Of a stretch of 64,000 nt of DNA, positions 49,640 to 61,944 are shown in pieces. The DNA lies in NCBI GenBank assembly GCA_001310555.1, contig BAXO01000006.1:26223-90222 (forward strand). The letters are read 5' to 3'. Source of the stretch: Bacillus sp. JCM 19058 (lineage in GTDB: Bacteria > Bacillota > Bacilli > Bacillales_H > Bacillaceae_D). The notes below the pieces were generated by a model, which saw nothing but the letters and a program-made list of their open reading frames with translations, was not told where the DNA came from and did not search any database. Position 1 is the first letter of the stretch; every line of letters begins with the position of its first letter. The translations under genes were made by a program, and so were the position numbers.

Positions 49640-50522
49640 ATGAACAAATTTTTACGTACGATCGGAAGCGGGGCTTTGGCCATATCTTTAGTCGCTTGTG
49701 GAACAGCTGATGAACGTCTACCGAGGAGGAAACAGAGTCAAACGGTGACACTGGAGAAGGCGAGCAAGATGAAACGGCAGCTGAGCTAACAACACTGAAA
49801 ATCAGTGCCTCCAACGTGCCTCATGCGGAAATTTTGGAGGAGGCGAAGGAGCTGTTGGCAGAGCAAGGTATTGAACTGGATATTACGATTGCCCAAGACT
49901 ATGTCATCCCGAATATTGCGCTTGATGAAGGCGATATTGACGCTAACTATTTTCAACACTTACCTTATCTTGAAAATCAAATCGAAGAAAATGGCTATGA
50001 CTTCGTTCCAGTGGCCGGCATTCATATTGAACCGATCGGCGTCTATTCACAAGAGTACGATAGTCTTGACGAGCTTCCTGACGGAGCCGAAATCATCATG
50101 AGCAGCTCGACAGCTGATCACGGCCGTATGCTTGCTATGCTAGAGGAAAAGGGGTTAATTACATTAACTGAGGGAATTGGCTTCCATGGAAGCTTGGATG
50201 ATATTATCGAAAATCCAAAAAACCTCTCGTTTAACGACCGGGTCGAGCCCGCCTTATTGCCTCAAGCTATTTGAACGGTGAAGGAGACGCTGTCTTAATC
50301 AACTCCAATTTTGCGATGGAAGCCGATTTGAATCCAGCAGAGGATGCAATTGAAATAGAATCCGGGGATCAAGACAATCCGTTTGCCAATTTAATTGTTG
50401 TCCAGAGCGGCGATGAAGACCGCGAAGAAATTCAAACATTAGTAGAAGTCCTGCGTTCAGAAGACATTCAACAATTTATTCTTGATAACTATGACGAAGC
50501 CGTTGTTCCGGTAACCGAATAA
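49640..50522 (+). CDS. metQ: Methionine-binding lipoprotein
   Basis: Substrate-binding protein of the D/L-methionine importer, about 293 residues. Lipobox LVAC (Cys near residue 20), an acidic linker, then the NlpA-type fold: LKISASNVPHAEILEEAKELL, YVIPNIALDEGDIDANYFQHLPYLE, and GDAVLINSNFAMEADLNPAEDAI. Breaks near 49720 and 50270. GGAGATGGAGG precedes ATG 49640. The operon ends in a strong hairpin. Confidence 0.93.
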
Positions 50523-50526
50523 TAAA

Positions 50527-50565
50527 AAGAGCTGTTGATCTTGTTCGATCAGCAGCTCTTATTTT
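50527..50565. terminator. Bidirectional terminator between metQ and dinB-like gene
   Basis: AAGAGCTGTTGATC pairs with GATCAGCAGCTCTT with one mismatch; T-rich on both outer sides, so it can end both metNIQ and the convergent minus-strand cluster. Confidence 0.85.
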
Positions 50566-50686
50566 GGGAGAATAGAAGTCTCCGCAACTGAAGGCTCTTA
50601 TTAGTGTCTAGCGGCCAGGGCTTTTTTTTGCGAACCTTTCTGATAATGGAGCTTTTTTTTGTTGCCGCTGATTAATAGCTGTAAGG

Positions 50687-51208
50687 CTATCCATATATAG
50701 GGCCGTACAATAATGTATCTACATGTGGCCGTACTCGCAACGCCTGTTCTTGATTATCTGCAATGTAATCGGGAGGCTTGTGATCCGTTAGCCGGAAGTA
50801 CACGACCAATTGCCCGCGATGGTGAGCCTCATGTTCGATTAACTCTAAAAAGACATCGATAAACGGTACGGGGTGATTGTCGATGAAAATATCTTTCTTC
50901 CACATTTCAGAGGTAAAGCTTTGTACTTTAACCTCGGTTTCCTTTGTAGTGTCTACGACCATTTGAATTAATTCTTGCTTAGTTTTTATTTCCGCTTCAG
51001 TTATTTCATCCTTTAAAGGGAGCGGGTCAAGCAGTCTTGAAAACATGATTTTTTCCCAGCTAATGATGTGGAGCACTTGCCTGATAAAAGAGAACGAGCC
51101 ATCATTAGGCTTATAGCTCATCAGCTGTAAGGGTGCTTCTTTGATATATCTTAACGTTCGTTCCCTAGAGTTTTTCCAGTACATGATTAGCGATTGATAG
51201 TCAACCAT
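50687..51208 (-). CDS. DinB/YfiT-fold metalloprotein
   Basis: Intact, 173 residues. Four-helix DinB fold with likely metal ligands in LHIISWEKIMFSRL and LIEHEAHHRGQLVVYFR (HxxxH). Many Bacillus members are bacillithiol- or other thiol-dependent S-transferases; some have no known activity. It begins 12 nt after the MFS gene behind GGAGGGG, so it belongs to the radical SAM operon. A role in detoxifying or modifying a thiol-containing product is conceivable but only inferred from position. Confidence 0.8.
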   Translation of the reverse strand: MVDYQSLIMYWKNSRERTLRYIKEAPLQLMSYKPNDGSFSFIRQVLHIISWEKIMFSRLLDPLPLKDEITEAEIKTKQELIQMVVDTTKETEVKVQSFTSEMWKKDIFIDNHPVPFIDVFLELIEHEAHHRGQLVVYFRLTDHKPPDYIADNQEQALRVRPHVDTLLYGPIYG

Positions 51209-51220
51209 CCTTTCCCCTCC

Positions 51221-52454
51221 TTATCCGACTTGTTTTTCTTTAAGCGAACGGTCTGTCGCTTTATACATATAGTAGTTCACGATCCCAACTACACTTAGCA
51301 ATGCGCATAATATCCAGCCAAATGCCGTTAAAGGGAGTGAGTCACCAAGGAGCATGTAAAATAATAATCCGGCTAAGTATCCTAGTCTCGTTACTGTCAT
51401 TAAGAGTGAAAAAACTCTCCCTTTCTGCTCGTCCTTTGCGTTGTACATGACACTGGATTCAAATAATATATTCATCGTCCCTTGCGGTAAATTCATTAAA
51501 AATACGAGAAGCAGGAACAGCATAAACGAATTTGCAGAAAAGCCAAAGGCTAGTAAAATTCCATATGAGATGCTCAATACGAGCGAAAGTCTGGCAAATT
51601 GACTAACATTTGAAAGCGTAGCGACCTTTAAGCGCTTTTTAATGACTAAGCCTATAACAACATAAGCCAAAGCGGTTGCTGCATATCCGAAGCCAATCCC
51701 TGTTTCTCCTGCAAGAAAAACGGTGAGAATGATCGCATTAAACATCACATTGACTGCACCTAAGACGAAATCCCTTGTACAGTTGAGGATAAACGTGCTT
51801 TTTAATTGATTGGATGAAATGGCTGATTGAAAGCCTATTTTCAAATCGTGCCAGTAACTGAAAGGAGTTTTGCCTTTTTTTTCAGAGCTGAAGTTTATAG
51901 GCATGATGAATAATCCGGCAATGAAGTATGTAATGGCTGAAGCGAGCAGAATTGGAAGGACACCAAAAAGCTCAGAAAGAATGCCTCCAATAGCAGTTGC
52001 CACGACCATCATTACATTAAAGCTAATTAGTATTGCACTATTAGCGCTAACAATATGATCTTTGTTAATGATCCGCGGAATAAAGGCAGAGCGTGTTGGT
52101 ATAAAGATAGCTGAAAAAATATTTGTAACGAAAATAATGGTCAGTAGCATCAATAAATGCTCAATGTAAGCTGCATAGACGAGTGCTAATCCTAATACAA
52201 ATCTTACCATATCTAAAAATATGATTAAACGTTTTTTTATTGTATTTATCGATCAGGGGGCCTGCAAAGAAAGAAACAACGATCTGGGGAATGATTACTA
52301 ATACAAATAATAATCCAGTCGTTCTTGCATCGTTTGTTATGTAGTAAATAAAAGCAATTAATGTCACCGTTTTTATCCAGTCTCCAAACACGGAAAAAAG
52401 CTGACCAAAGTACAGCATGGTAAAATTTTTGTTTTTCCAAATTGATGTAGACAT
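51221..52454 (-). CDS. MFS transporter
   Basis: About 410 residues with twelve predicted membrane helices. Starts NFTMLYFGQLFSVFGDWIKTVTLIAFIYYIT and contains FFAGPLIDKYNKK, the typical loop 2-3 of MFS exporters of the enterobactin/macrolide-efflux type. One break near 52225 (A/T run). The gene sits between the radical SAM and DinB-like genes in one operon, so an export role for the product of that pathway is the simplest reading. The substrate is unknown. Confidence 0.85.
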
Positions 52455-52543
52455 CCGGTTCCCTCGCTTTGTAAAGAGGAAGACTGCTAATCTCCCTCTT
52501 ATTTTTTTCTCGCTAGTTCATCGCTTCTAAAACCTTCGATTCC

Positions 52544-53883
52544 TCATGCCAATTTTTTTGCTTTTTGAATTGTGCCTATCACTTGGTCAAGTTTCCCTCT
52601 TTGCTCCTCAGGAATAAGGTCGACCATAATATTGGCAAACCATACTTTACCTTCGTCAGTTAAAACAATCCGCTCACTTTCTTGTCTAATTAACCTTTTG
52701 TTCTCCAACTCGTTAAACTTTTGTTGGTAGGCTTTATCCAAGCCATATTGATGAAGATAATCTTTTGAGATTTCCATCTTTTTCGGAAAAAAAAGATCAA
52801 ACCCCTTTCAAAGGCGTCGTATTCAATAGCTCTTGCGACAGGCTGCTTGCCGGCATTGACCGTTTCAATATACGTTTGAATATGAGAAGTATTGTCATAA
52901 GCTAATCCTCGGACTGTCGAACGACCTCCAACGCCAAGTGCAATAAATTCATCTTCATAGCCACCATAAATCGTTTCACTAAATTTAAAGCGCTTATATT
53001 TAGCATTGTGTTTAGTAAATGTGTAAACATAATTTTGGAAGTACCCGGAATTTTTCAGTTTTTCGTATATGAGCTCATTCTGCTTTATTTTTTGCAAAGG
53101 GGTAGGAGGGTTTTCCAATTTATTCGTATTAATTTTCTTTAAAAACGCTTTAGAGGTGGCTAAGTATTCTAGTGGATAAACATCGATGCTTGATGTATTT
53201 AAGGCAATCGAATGCTCGATATCCTCAAGTAACTCTTCTTCAGTTTGTCCCGGTAAATGGTAGAGAAGATCCATGTTACAGGCGTTAAAATAAGCCATCA
53301 TTAAATCGCTCGTTTGCTGAACTTGCTCTAAAGTCCATTGCAAGTTGAACATTTTTTTATATTTTTCATTGAAGGTTTGTACACCGAAGCTTCCGCGATT
53401 GACTCCTGCTTCGGCCATCGCTTTTATTCGATCTTCTGTTGCTGTCAGAGCTGCACACTCAAAAGTCCATTCATAATCATCGGCGAAAGTAAAATGACTA
53501 GTAATGGCCTCACCTAATCTCAATATTTGCTCAGGCTTTAAGACAGAGGGTGTGCCGCCCCCGATATAAACGGCATCAATTTTCTTGTTTTTCATGCGCG
53601 GAGACGAGGAGACCATTTTGATTTCTTTAATTAATGCATCCAAGTATGGTTCTAATTTATCCGCATAGTTTGTCGTTTTTATAAATGGACAAAATGTACA
53701 GATCGTGTCACAAAATGGGATGTGTAAGTAAAGGCTATTCAAGCCGTCTTTTTCATCGAGCTCTTCAGCTAAATACTTTTTGGCGATGGCTTCAGCCTCG
53801 TCTTGAGTTTGATTGATGTTACCGGCAATCGGATAAAAGAAGTTCCATAACTGTGGGATCTCCTCATAAGGAATGTTTTTCAT
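52544..53883 (-). CDS. HemW/HemN-like radical SAM enzyme
   Basis: About 445 residues. The cluster-binding CxxxCxxC is in LHIPFCDTICTFCPFIKT (Cys 58, 62, 65); GGGTPSVL, FGVQTFNEKYKKMF and LLYHLPGQTEEELLEDIE follow, all features of the HemN/HemW fold; the C-terminal 70 residues look like a winged helix. This class includes coproporphyrinogen dehydrogenases, heme chaperones and class C methylases that modify natural products. One break near 52785 (A run). ATG 53883 is 5 nt from GAGGTG; ATG 53886 is closer. The genetic setting (regulator, short peptides, exporter) argues against a heme role; that is inference. Confidence 0.85.
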
Positions 53884-53912
53884 CATGTCACCTCATTCAT
53901 TAATTAATGTGG

Positions 53913-53945
53913 AAAAAGTGCGGGGGAATCCCACGCACTTTTTTT
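53913..53945 (-). terminator. Internal terminator / attenuator before the radical SAM gene
   Basis: On the minus strand AAAAAGTGCG pairs with CGCACTTTTT, with an inner GGG/CCC, giving a 12-bp stem and a T run. It lies between the 6-codon ORF and the radical SAM gene, so most transcripts would contain only the short ORFs. Confidence 0.8.
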
Positions 53946-53961
53946 CAATGCCATTAAAGTG

Positions 53962-53982
53962 CTAGCATTCTTGCCTTTTCAT
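53962..53982 (-). CDS. Six-codon ORF with a strong ribosome binding site
   Basis: ATG AAA AGG CAA GAA TGC TAG (MKRQEC). GGGAGGTG at 53996-53989 is 6 nt before the ATG, one of the best ribosome binding sites in the window, and a terminator follows 17 nt after the stop. If one A of AAAA at 53976-53979 is a sequencing insertion, the frame instead encodes 25 residues (MKGKNASTLM... ending SPALFPH) that run across the terminator hairpin. Either could be a precursor or signal peptide of the radical SAM locus. No homologue is recognised. Confidence 0.45.
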   Translation of the reverse strand: MKRQEC

Positions 53983-54016
53983 ATGTATCACCTCCCTTGT
54001 AGGTTAATGCTCGTAT

Positions 54017-54124
54017 TCAAAAATTTGAGGAGATAGTACAATTGATGAGCTCAATAAGTCGACCGAAGGAGAAAAAAAGCAGTAATGATGAAGCGATTAA
54101 CAATCCGGATAACAATTTAATCAC
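54017..54124 (-). CDS. Putative secreted pre-pheromone peptide
   Basis: 35 codons from GTG 54124 to TGA 54017. GAGGTG lies 6 nt upstream. N-terminal Lys then a hydrophobic stretch (MIKLLSGLLIASSLLLFFSF) is like a signal peptide; the remainder (GRLIELINCTISSNF) could yield a short mature peptide. Size and plan resemble PapR, NprX and Phr precursors. It is transcribed divergently from a PlcR/Rgg-type regulator 180 bp away, which is the usual arrangement in such systems. It is too short to be judged by homology here. Confidence 0.6.
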   Translation of the reverse strand: MIKLLSGLLIASSLLLFFSFGRLIELINCTISSNF

Positions 54125-54304
54125 TATTCACACCTCGCTTTTCTAACATTAAGAAAATTATTATTATAAAGATTGTAATTCAAATGTTGGATAGATGAAT
54201 TTACAAATATTAACGATTTTTGCAGTTCATACGTTATAATGATGATGATAGCTTGGGCTAACTTTTTATCATATTCATCTAAGAATATATTAAGGAGTAA
54301 AACT
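54125..54304. promoter_or_regulatory. Divergent promoter region of the pheromone and regulator genes
   Basis: AT-rich 180 bp. A TATAAT is present on each strand (about 54235-54240 plus; about 54165 minus) without a good -35 at the usual distance, as expected for activator-dependent promoters. TTAACG (about 54210) and CGTTAT (about 54232) form an imperfect inverted repeat that could be the regulator's operator. Confidence 0.35.
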
Positions 54305-55178
54305 ATGTTTATTAATCTCGGAGAAGCGATCAAAGAATTAAGACAGTCCTTAGGGTATACTCAGGAGGAGTTTGCGCAGGGGATTTGCAGTCAATCCCAG
54401 ATCAGTAAAATAGAAAAAGGAGAAATAAGCCCGTACGTGCACACATTAATTCAAATGGCGTTAAAGCTAGGGTGGAACCTGGATATTTTATCGAAAGAAT
54501 CCGACAGCTCAATACAGCTTTATCCAAGACAGTATTGCAAGCGTCAGAAAAGAAGTGAGAAATAAAAATTATTATGAGGTAAGAAGGCATATAAACCGAT
54601 TAAAAATCCACCCTGTTTTCAAAAATTATAAAGAGCAACAGTTTCTTAAATGGCATGAAGCGTTCTCAGTTATTATTTAGATCAAAATTATGAACAAGCC
54701 TTGAACCACGTTAACGATGCCTTGAAACTTAGTTCCTCAAATTACCCAACGTATCAAGATATTGAAATATTAAACAGTAAAGCGATTATAATGTGTGAAG
54801 AGGAATTGTTTGATGAAGGAATTGCGACGTTTAAAAGCATCTTAACTTTAGAAAACCGTGTGATTATGAAATATGACCGAAGAATTATAACGAGAATATA
54901 TTATAATTTGTCAAAATCGCTCCACGAAATTGAGCAATATCACGATTCCTTGTTTTATGGTAAAAAAGGAATAACCCTGCTGCTGGAATTGGAATCGTTT
55001 TATTTATTGGGAGAACTATACTTTCAGGTAGGGGCCGCGTATGTCGGATTGAGGAAACGTTCCGAGGCAGTATCGTCTTTCGATCGAGCAAAAAAACGTA
55101 TTTTTGGCGAAAAATGATCAGCAATCACACGAAAAGCTAGCTCGTTATTTGCAGGAGCTACCCAAAATATTCGAATAA
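54305..55178 (+). CDS. PlcR/Rgg-type (RNPP) HTH-TPR transcriptional regulator
   Basis: About 290 residues. N-terminal HTH (NLGEAIKELRQSLGYTQEEFAQGICSQSQISKIEKGE, residues 3-40) and a C-terminal array of tetratricopeptide-like helices (YLDQNYEQALNHVNDALKL, EEELFDEGIATFKSILTL, LYFQVGAAYVGLRKRSEAVSSFDRAK). This is the plan of PlcR, Rgg and PrgX regulators that bind imported oligopeptides. Breaks near 54520, 54680 and 55095. GGAG precedes ATG 54305. Divergent from the peptide and radical SAM operon, which it probably controls. Confidence 0.8.
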
Positions 55179-55456
55179 ATACTCATTCCTGGAACGAACC
55201 GTACGGATTGTATCCAATATTAAATAACTTGATTTTGAGAATTCGAAACATTCTAATGATAGAACGTTTCGCACTTGTACGAATCGTATGCATGATTTTG
55301 ATATATTGCCACCGGTTCAAACGTTTGAGCACGAAACGGAAATAGCAACGTAAGGAGTGGGTAGCAAAAAAGCTTATACATGAGCTTCTTTGCGTGCATG
55401 AAACCATCTCTCATGACAGATACTGATCGTGCGATTGAACTGGAAGGAGCATAAAT
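55179..55456. other. Intergenic region after the regulator
   Basis: Contains a weak hairpin (AAGCT/AGCTT, about 55370-55390) that may end the regulator transcript. No gene is supported. Confidence 0.4.
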
Positions 55457-55843
55457 ATGACAACAGATAATCAGCAGGAGAGCGGCCCCATTAAAATGGT
55501 ATTACAGGAATATAAGGAAGGAATCGGTAAGTTCAGAAAGAAAATGCCGGAAATTGCAAAGAAATACAATGCATTTACGGAAGCATGCTTCGCCCCAGGC
55601 AAGCTTTCAGAAAAGCAGAAGCAGCTCATAGCCTTAGCCATCAGTGTCGTAGCTCAGGATGAGTATTGCATCGTTTTCCATACGAAAGCTTGCCGCGATC
55701 AGGGAGCGGAAGAGAAAGAAATTCTTGAAGCGCTTAGCGTTGCTGCCGGGTTTGGAGGTGGGGCGGCAATGAGTCAAGGAGTAACCCTTGTGCTAGAAGC
55801 GATCAGCGAATTCAATGAAGGGCAGACGCAACACACACAGTAG
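55457..55843 (+). CDS. Carboxymuconolactone decarboxylase family protein (YurZ-like)
   Basis: Intact, 128 residues. All-helical AhpD-like fold with KLSEKQKQLIALAISVVAQDEYCIVFHTKACRDQG, where Cys and His of the EYC...H motif form the redox site seen in relatives, and ILEALSVAAGFGGGAAMSQG. Possible peroxidase or decarboxylase activity is unproven. In B. subtilis yurZ also lies next to the suf operon, so this marks the return to core synteny. GGAAGGAG precedes the ATG. Confidence 0.88.
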   Translation: MTTDNQQESGPIKMVLQEYKEGIGKFRKKMPEIAKKYNAFTEACFAPGKLSEKQKQLIALAISVVAQDEYCIVFHTKACRDQGAEEKEILEALSVAAGFGGGAAMSQGVTLVLEAISEFNEGQTQHTQ

Positions 55844-56019
55844 GTTTGGTGCAGGAAGAATATTGTGCAAATAAGAGGATATGTAGATGCAAGTTCTCTG
55901 ATGGTTGGTGACCGTTAGAGAACTGCATATAAGACCTGAGAGTCGGTTATATCTCAGTTGGCTGCTTCTCTATTTCGTGTTACGATTTGAACCGTGGTAA
56001 AAAACGAAGAAAGGAATGG
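55844..56019. other. Inverted repeats after the YurZ-like gene
   Basis: GTTCTCT (about 55893) and AGAGAAC (about 55916) pair across a 17-nt loop without a T tract. They may be a weak terminator or an RNA structure. Confidence 0.4.
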
Positions 56020-56202
56020 TTGATTATCCATTCAATTAAGGCAACACATACGAATGAAATGGAAAAGGCAATGCATCAGTCGCACGGAGTTGGTTATGCG
56101 GAATATTGTCGAAACCTTGAAAAACGTCTTGAAGTTGAAAAGGCGCGTGATGCGGAGTATAAAGCAAGCCATCGATTGGTTGCCACAGCCTCTGGGAATT
56201 AA
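56020..56202 (+). CDS. Hypothetical small protein
   Basis: About 60 residues from TTG 56020 (AAAGGA 4 nt upstream) or 71 from TTG 55987. Hydrophilic, mostly helical (MEKAMHQSHGVGYAEYCRNLEKRLEVEKARDAEYK). I do not recognise it. A clean terminator follows within 10 nt, which supports its being a gene. Confidence 0.5.
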   Translation: MIIHSIKATHTNEMEKAMHQSHGVGYAEYCRNLEKRLEVEKARDAEYKASHRLVATASGN

Positions 56203-56206
56203 ATAT

Positions 56207-56250
56207 AAAAAAAAGCAGATTGCGTTCAGTTGAGCCGCTCTGCTTTTTTT
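56207..56250. terminator. Bidirectional terminator
   Basis: AAAAAAGCAGA pairs with CTGCTTTTTT-type sequence (one offset), with A and T runs outside. Ends the small plus-strand gene and the minus-strand 32-codon ORF. Confidence 0.75.
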
Positions 56251-56263
56251 CATTCATTTGTTT

Positions 56264-56362
56264 CTAAGACTCTTTGTTTTGGCTCATCGGTAGGGGAAGC
56301 GAGCGAGGACGTTCAAATGGCGCAACCGGAATTGTATGATAACAAGCCTTATTTACGGTCAT
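56264..56362 (-). CDS. Possible 32-residue protein
   Basis: ATG 56362 to TAG 56264 encodes a Pro/Arg-rich peptide (MTVNKACYHTIPVAPFERPR...). The stop is 14 nt before a bidirectional terminator. The ribosome binding site is weak, and no homologue is recognised. It lies in the sufC upstream region on the opposite strand. Confidence 0.33.
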   Translation of the reverse strand: MTVNKACYHTIPVAPFERPRSLPLPMSQNKES

Positions 56363-56522
56363 ATTTAGCAGTTTAAGCTTTTTAAAGGTTGTACAAACTC
56401 TTTAGGCAGCTGCTTGAATATATAATAGATTTGTTATAAGATTGTAATGAGAATAGATTGAGAATACTCAATTCAGATTAAATGTACGCTAAAGTAGCGT
56501 GATAATATTGGAGGTTATATTC

Positions 56523-57308
56523 ATGTCAACGCCATTTTTAAAAATTGAGAATCTACATGTTTCAATTGAGGGGAAAGAAATTGTGAAAGGTTTCGATCTT
56601 GAAATAAACGGTGGAGAAATTCACGCCGTAATGGGACCAAACGGAACAGGTAAATCAACGGTAGCATCGGCTATTATGGGACATCCTAAGTATGAAATTA
56701 CAGAAGGCTCTGTATTCTTAAATGGCGAAGATGTGTTGGAAATGGAAGTAGATGAACGTGCTCAAGCGGGTTTATTTCTTGCGATGCAATATCCGAGTGA
56801 AGTGAGCGGAATTACAAATGCCGATTTCTTGCGTTCGGCTATCAATGCGAACCGTGAAGAAGGCGATGAAATTTCCTTAATGAAGTTTATCCGTACTCTC
56901 GATAAACAAATGGATTTATTAGAAATCGATCAATCGTTTTCACAGCGTTATTTAAATGAAGGCTTTTCTGGTGGAGAGAAAAAGCGAAATGAAATTTTGC
57001 AGCTACTCATGCTTGAGCCCAAAATTGCCATTCTTGACGAGATCGACTCTGGTTTAGATATCGATGCGTTGAAAGTCGTTTCAAAAGGAATTAATGCTTT
57101 GCGCGGTTCGGATTTTGGCTGCCTAATTATTACCCACTACCAACGTTTGTTGAATTACATTACACCTGACAAGGTTCATGTCATGATGCAAGGAAGAATC
57201 GTTAAATCGGGCGGTTCAGAACTGGCAGAACGTCTTGAAGCAGAAGGCTATGACTGGATTAAGGAAGAGCTTGGGATTGAAGATGAAAGAGTGAATCAAG
57301 AGGCGTAA
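56523..57308 (+). CDS. sufC: Fe-S cluster assembly ATPase SufC
   Basis: Intact, 261 residues. ABC-type ATPase of the SufBCD scaffold. Walker A GPNGTGKST, signature FSGGEKKRNEIL, Walker B IAILDEIDSGLDID. ATG 56523 follows TTGGAGG; the ATG at 56499 is upstream of it. First gene of sufCDSUB, the essential iron-sulfur assembly operon of Bacilli. An ATTGAG/CTCAAT inverted repeat lies about 60 nt upstream. Confidence 0.97.
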   Translation: MSTPFLKIENLHVSIEGKEIVKGFDLEINGGEIHAVMGPNGTGKSTVASAIMGHPKYEITEGSVFLNGEDVLEMEVDERAQAGLFLAMQYPSEVSGITNADFLRSAINANREEGDEISLMKFIRTLDKQMDLLEIDQSFSQRYLNEGFSGGEKKRNEILQLLMLEPKIAILDEIDSGLDIDALKVVSKGINALRGSDFGCLIITHYQRLLNYITPDKVHVMMQGRIVKSGGSELAERLEAEGYDWIKEELGIEDERVNQEA

Positions 57309-57445
57309 TTCTCCTTGCAGTGAGTATGGGAGCAAAAAGCACTAGACCTTTGCTTCCCCGGTCTAATACAAGAAAAAAAGCGATTGGATCTGTCGGTGTT
57401 ACTAAGGTTTTTCCAAGAAGAAATAACAGTAAAGGGTGGGTATGT

Positions 57446-60421
<2,976 letters not shown>

Positions 60422-60433
60422 GGAGGGTTTCCG

Positions 60434-61830
60434 ATGGCAAAAAAAATGCCTGATATCGGCGAATACAAATATGGGTTTTCGGATCGCGATGTGTCAATCT
60501 TCCGTTCAGAACGTGGATTGACGCCTGAAATCGTGAAGGAAATTTCGCGCATGAAGGATGAGCCTGAATGGATGCTTAAATTTAGGCTAAAATCGCTGGA
60601 AAGATTTTATAGCATGCCAATGCCACAATGGGGCGGTGATTTGTCAGAGCTTAACTTTGATGATATTACCTATTATGTCAAGCCATCTGAGAAGTCAGAG
60701 AAGTCTTGGGATGAAGTTCCAGAGGAAATTAAAAATACGTTCGATAAATTAGGAATTCCGGAAGCAGAACAAAAATATCTCGCCGGCGTTTCTGCTCAGT
60801 ATGAATCAGAGGTTGTTTACCATAATATGAAAGAGGATCTCGAGGAAATGGGGATTATTTTCATGGATACGGACACAGCCTTGAAGGAGCATGAAGAGCT
60901 GTTCAAAAAATACTTTGGTACGGTTATCCCGCCAACGGACAACAAATTTGCAGCGCTAAACTCTGCTGTTTGGTCCGGCGGATCATTCATCTATGTGCCA
61001 AAGGGAGTCAGAACAGATACACCGCTTCAGGCCTATTTCCGAATTAACTCAGAAAATATGGGCCAGTTTGAGCGAACGCTTATTATTGCGGATGAAGACA
61101 GCTCCGTTCACTATGTCGAGGGCTGCACGGCACCGGTGTATTCAACGAACTCACTTCACAGTGCGGTTGTTGAGATTATCGTCAAAAAGGATGCTTATTG
61201 CCGCTACACGACGATTCAAAACTGGGCACCGAATATTTACAACCTGGTCACGAAGCGGGCAGTCGCTGAGGCGAATGCAACGATGGAATGGGTGGACGGT
61301 AACATCGGTTCGAAGCTAACGATGAAATACCCAGCAGTGATCATGAAAGGCGAGGGAGCGAAAGGAACGATCCTTTCTATTGCCATTGCCGGTAAAGGGC
61401 AGCATCAGGATGCAGGAGCAAAGGTTACACACCTTGCGCCGAACTGTTCATCGACGATCGTGTCCAAATCGATTTCCAAGCACGGCGGTAAAGTGACGTA
61501 TCGTGCATTTGCCACTTCGGACGCCGTTCTGACGGTTCAAAATCAAAAATCGAATGCGATACATTGATTATGGATAATGAGTCAACCTCAGATACGATTC
61601 CATACAATGAAATTTTGAACAACAATATTACACTTGAGCATGAGGCAACCGTATCCAAGGTTTCCGAGGATCAGCTCTTCTACTTGATGAGCCGCGGAGT
61701 TTCAGAGCAGGAAGCGACTGAAATGATCGTCATGGGCTTCATCGAGCCATTTACGAAGGAACTGCCGATGGAATATGCAGTTGAAATGAACCGCCTCATC
61801 AAGTTCGAGATGGAAGGTAGTATTGGATAA
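60434..61830 (+). CDS. sufB: Fe-S cluster assembly protein SufB
   Basis: Scaffold subunit, about 465 residues. [24 protein letters not shown] at the N-terminus, [36 protein letters not shown] (functionally important Cys), and LYLMSRG-like [27 protein letters not shown] frame break lies near 61505, where [12 protein letters not shown] sequence continues in another frame to [23 protein letters not shown] precedes the ATG. Last gene of the operon. Confidence 0.96.
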
Positions 61831-61836
61831 ATGTTA

Positions 61837-61875
61837 AAATCCCCGGTACAATGGAGGTTGTACCGGGGATTTCTA
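61837..61875 (+). terminator. Terminator of the suf operon
   Basis: AAATCCCCGGTACAA pairs perfectly with TTGTACCGGGGATTT, a 15-bp stem, followed by CTAT rather than a full T run. Confidence 0.8.
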
Positions 61876-61944
61876 TCGATGATAATATCGAACTGTTTGC
61901 CCACTTTAGTTATGATGAAACGGCTAATAGAAGCGTTAGTGAAC

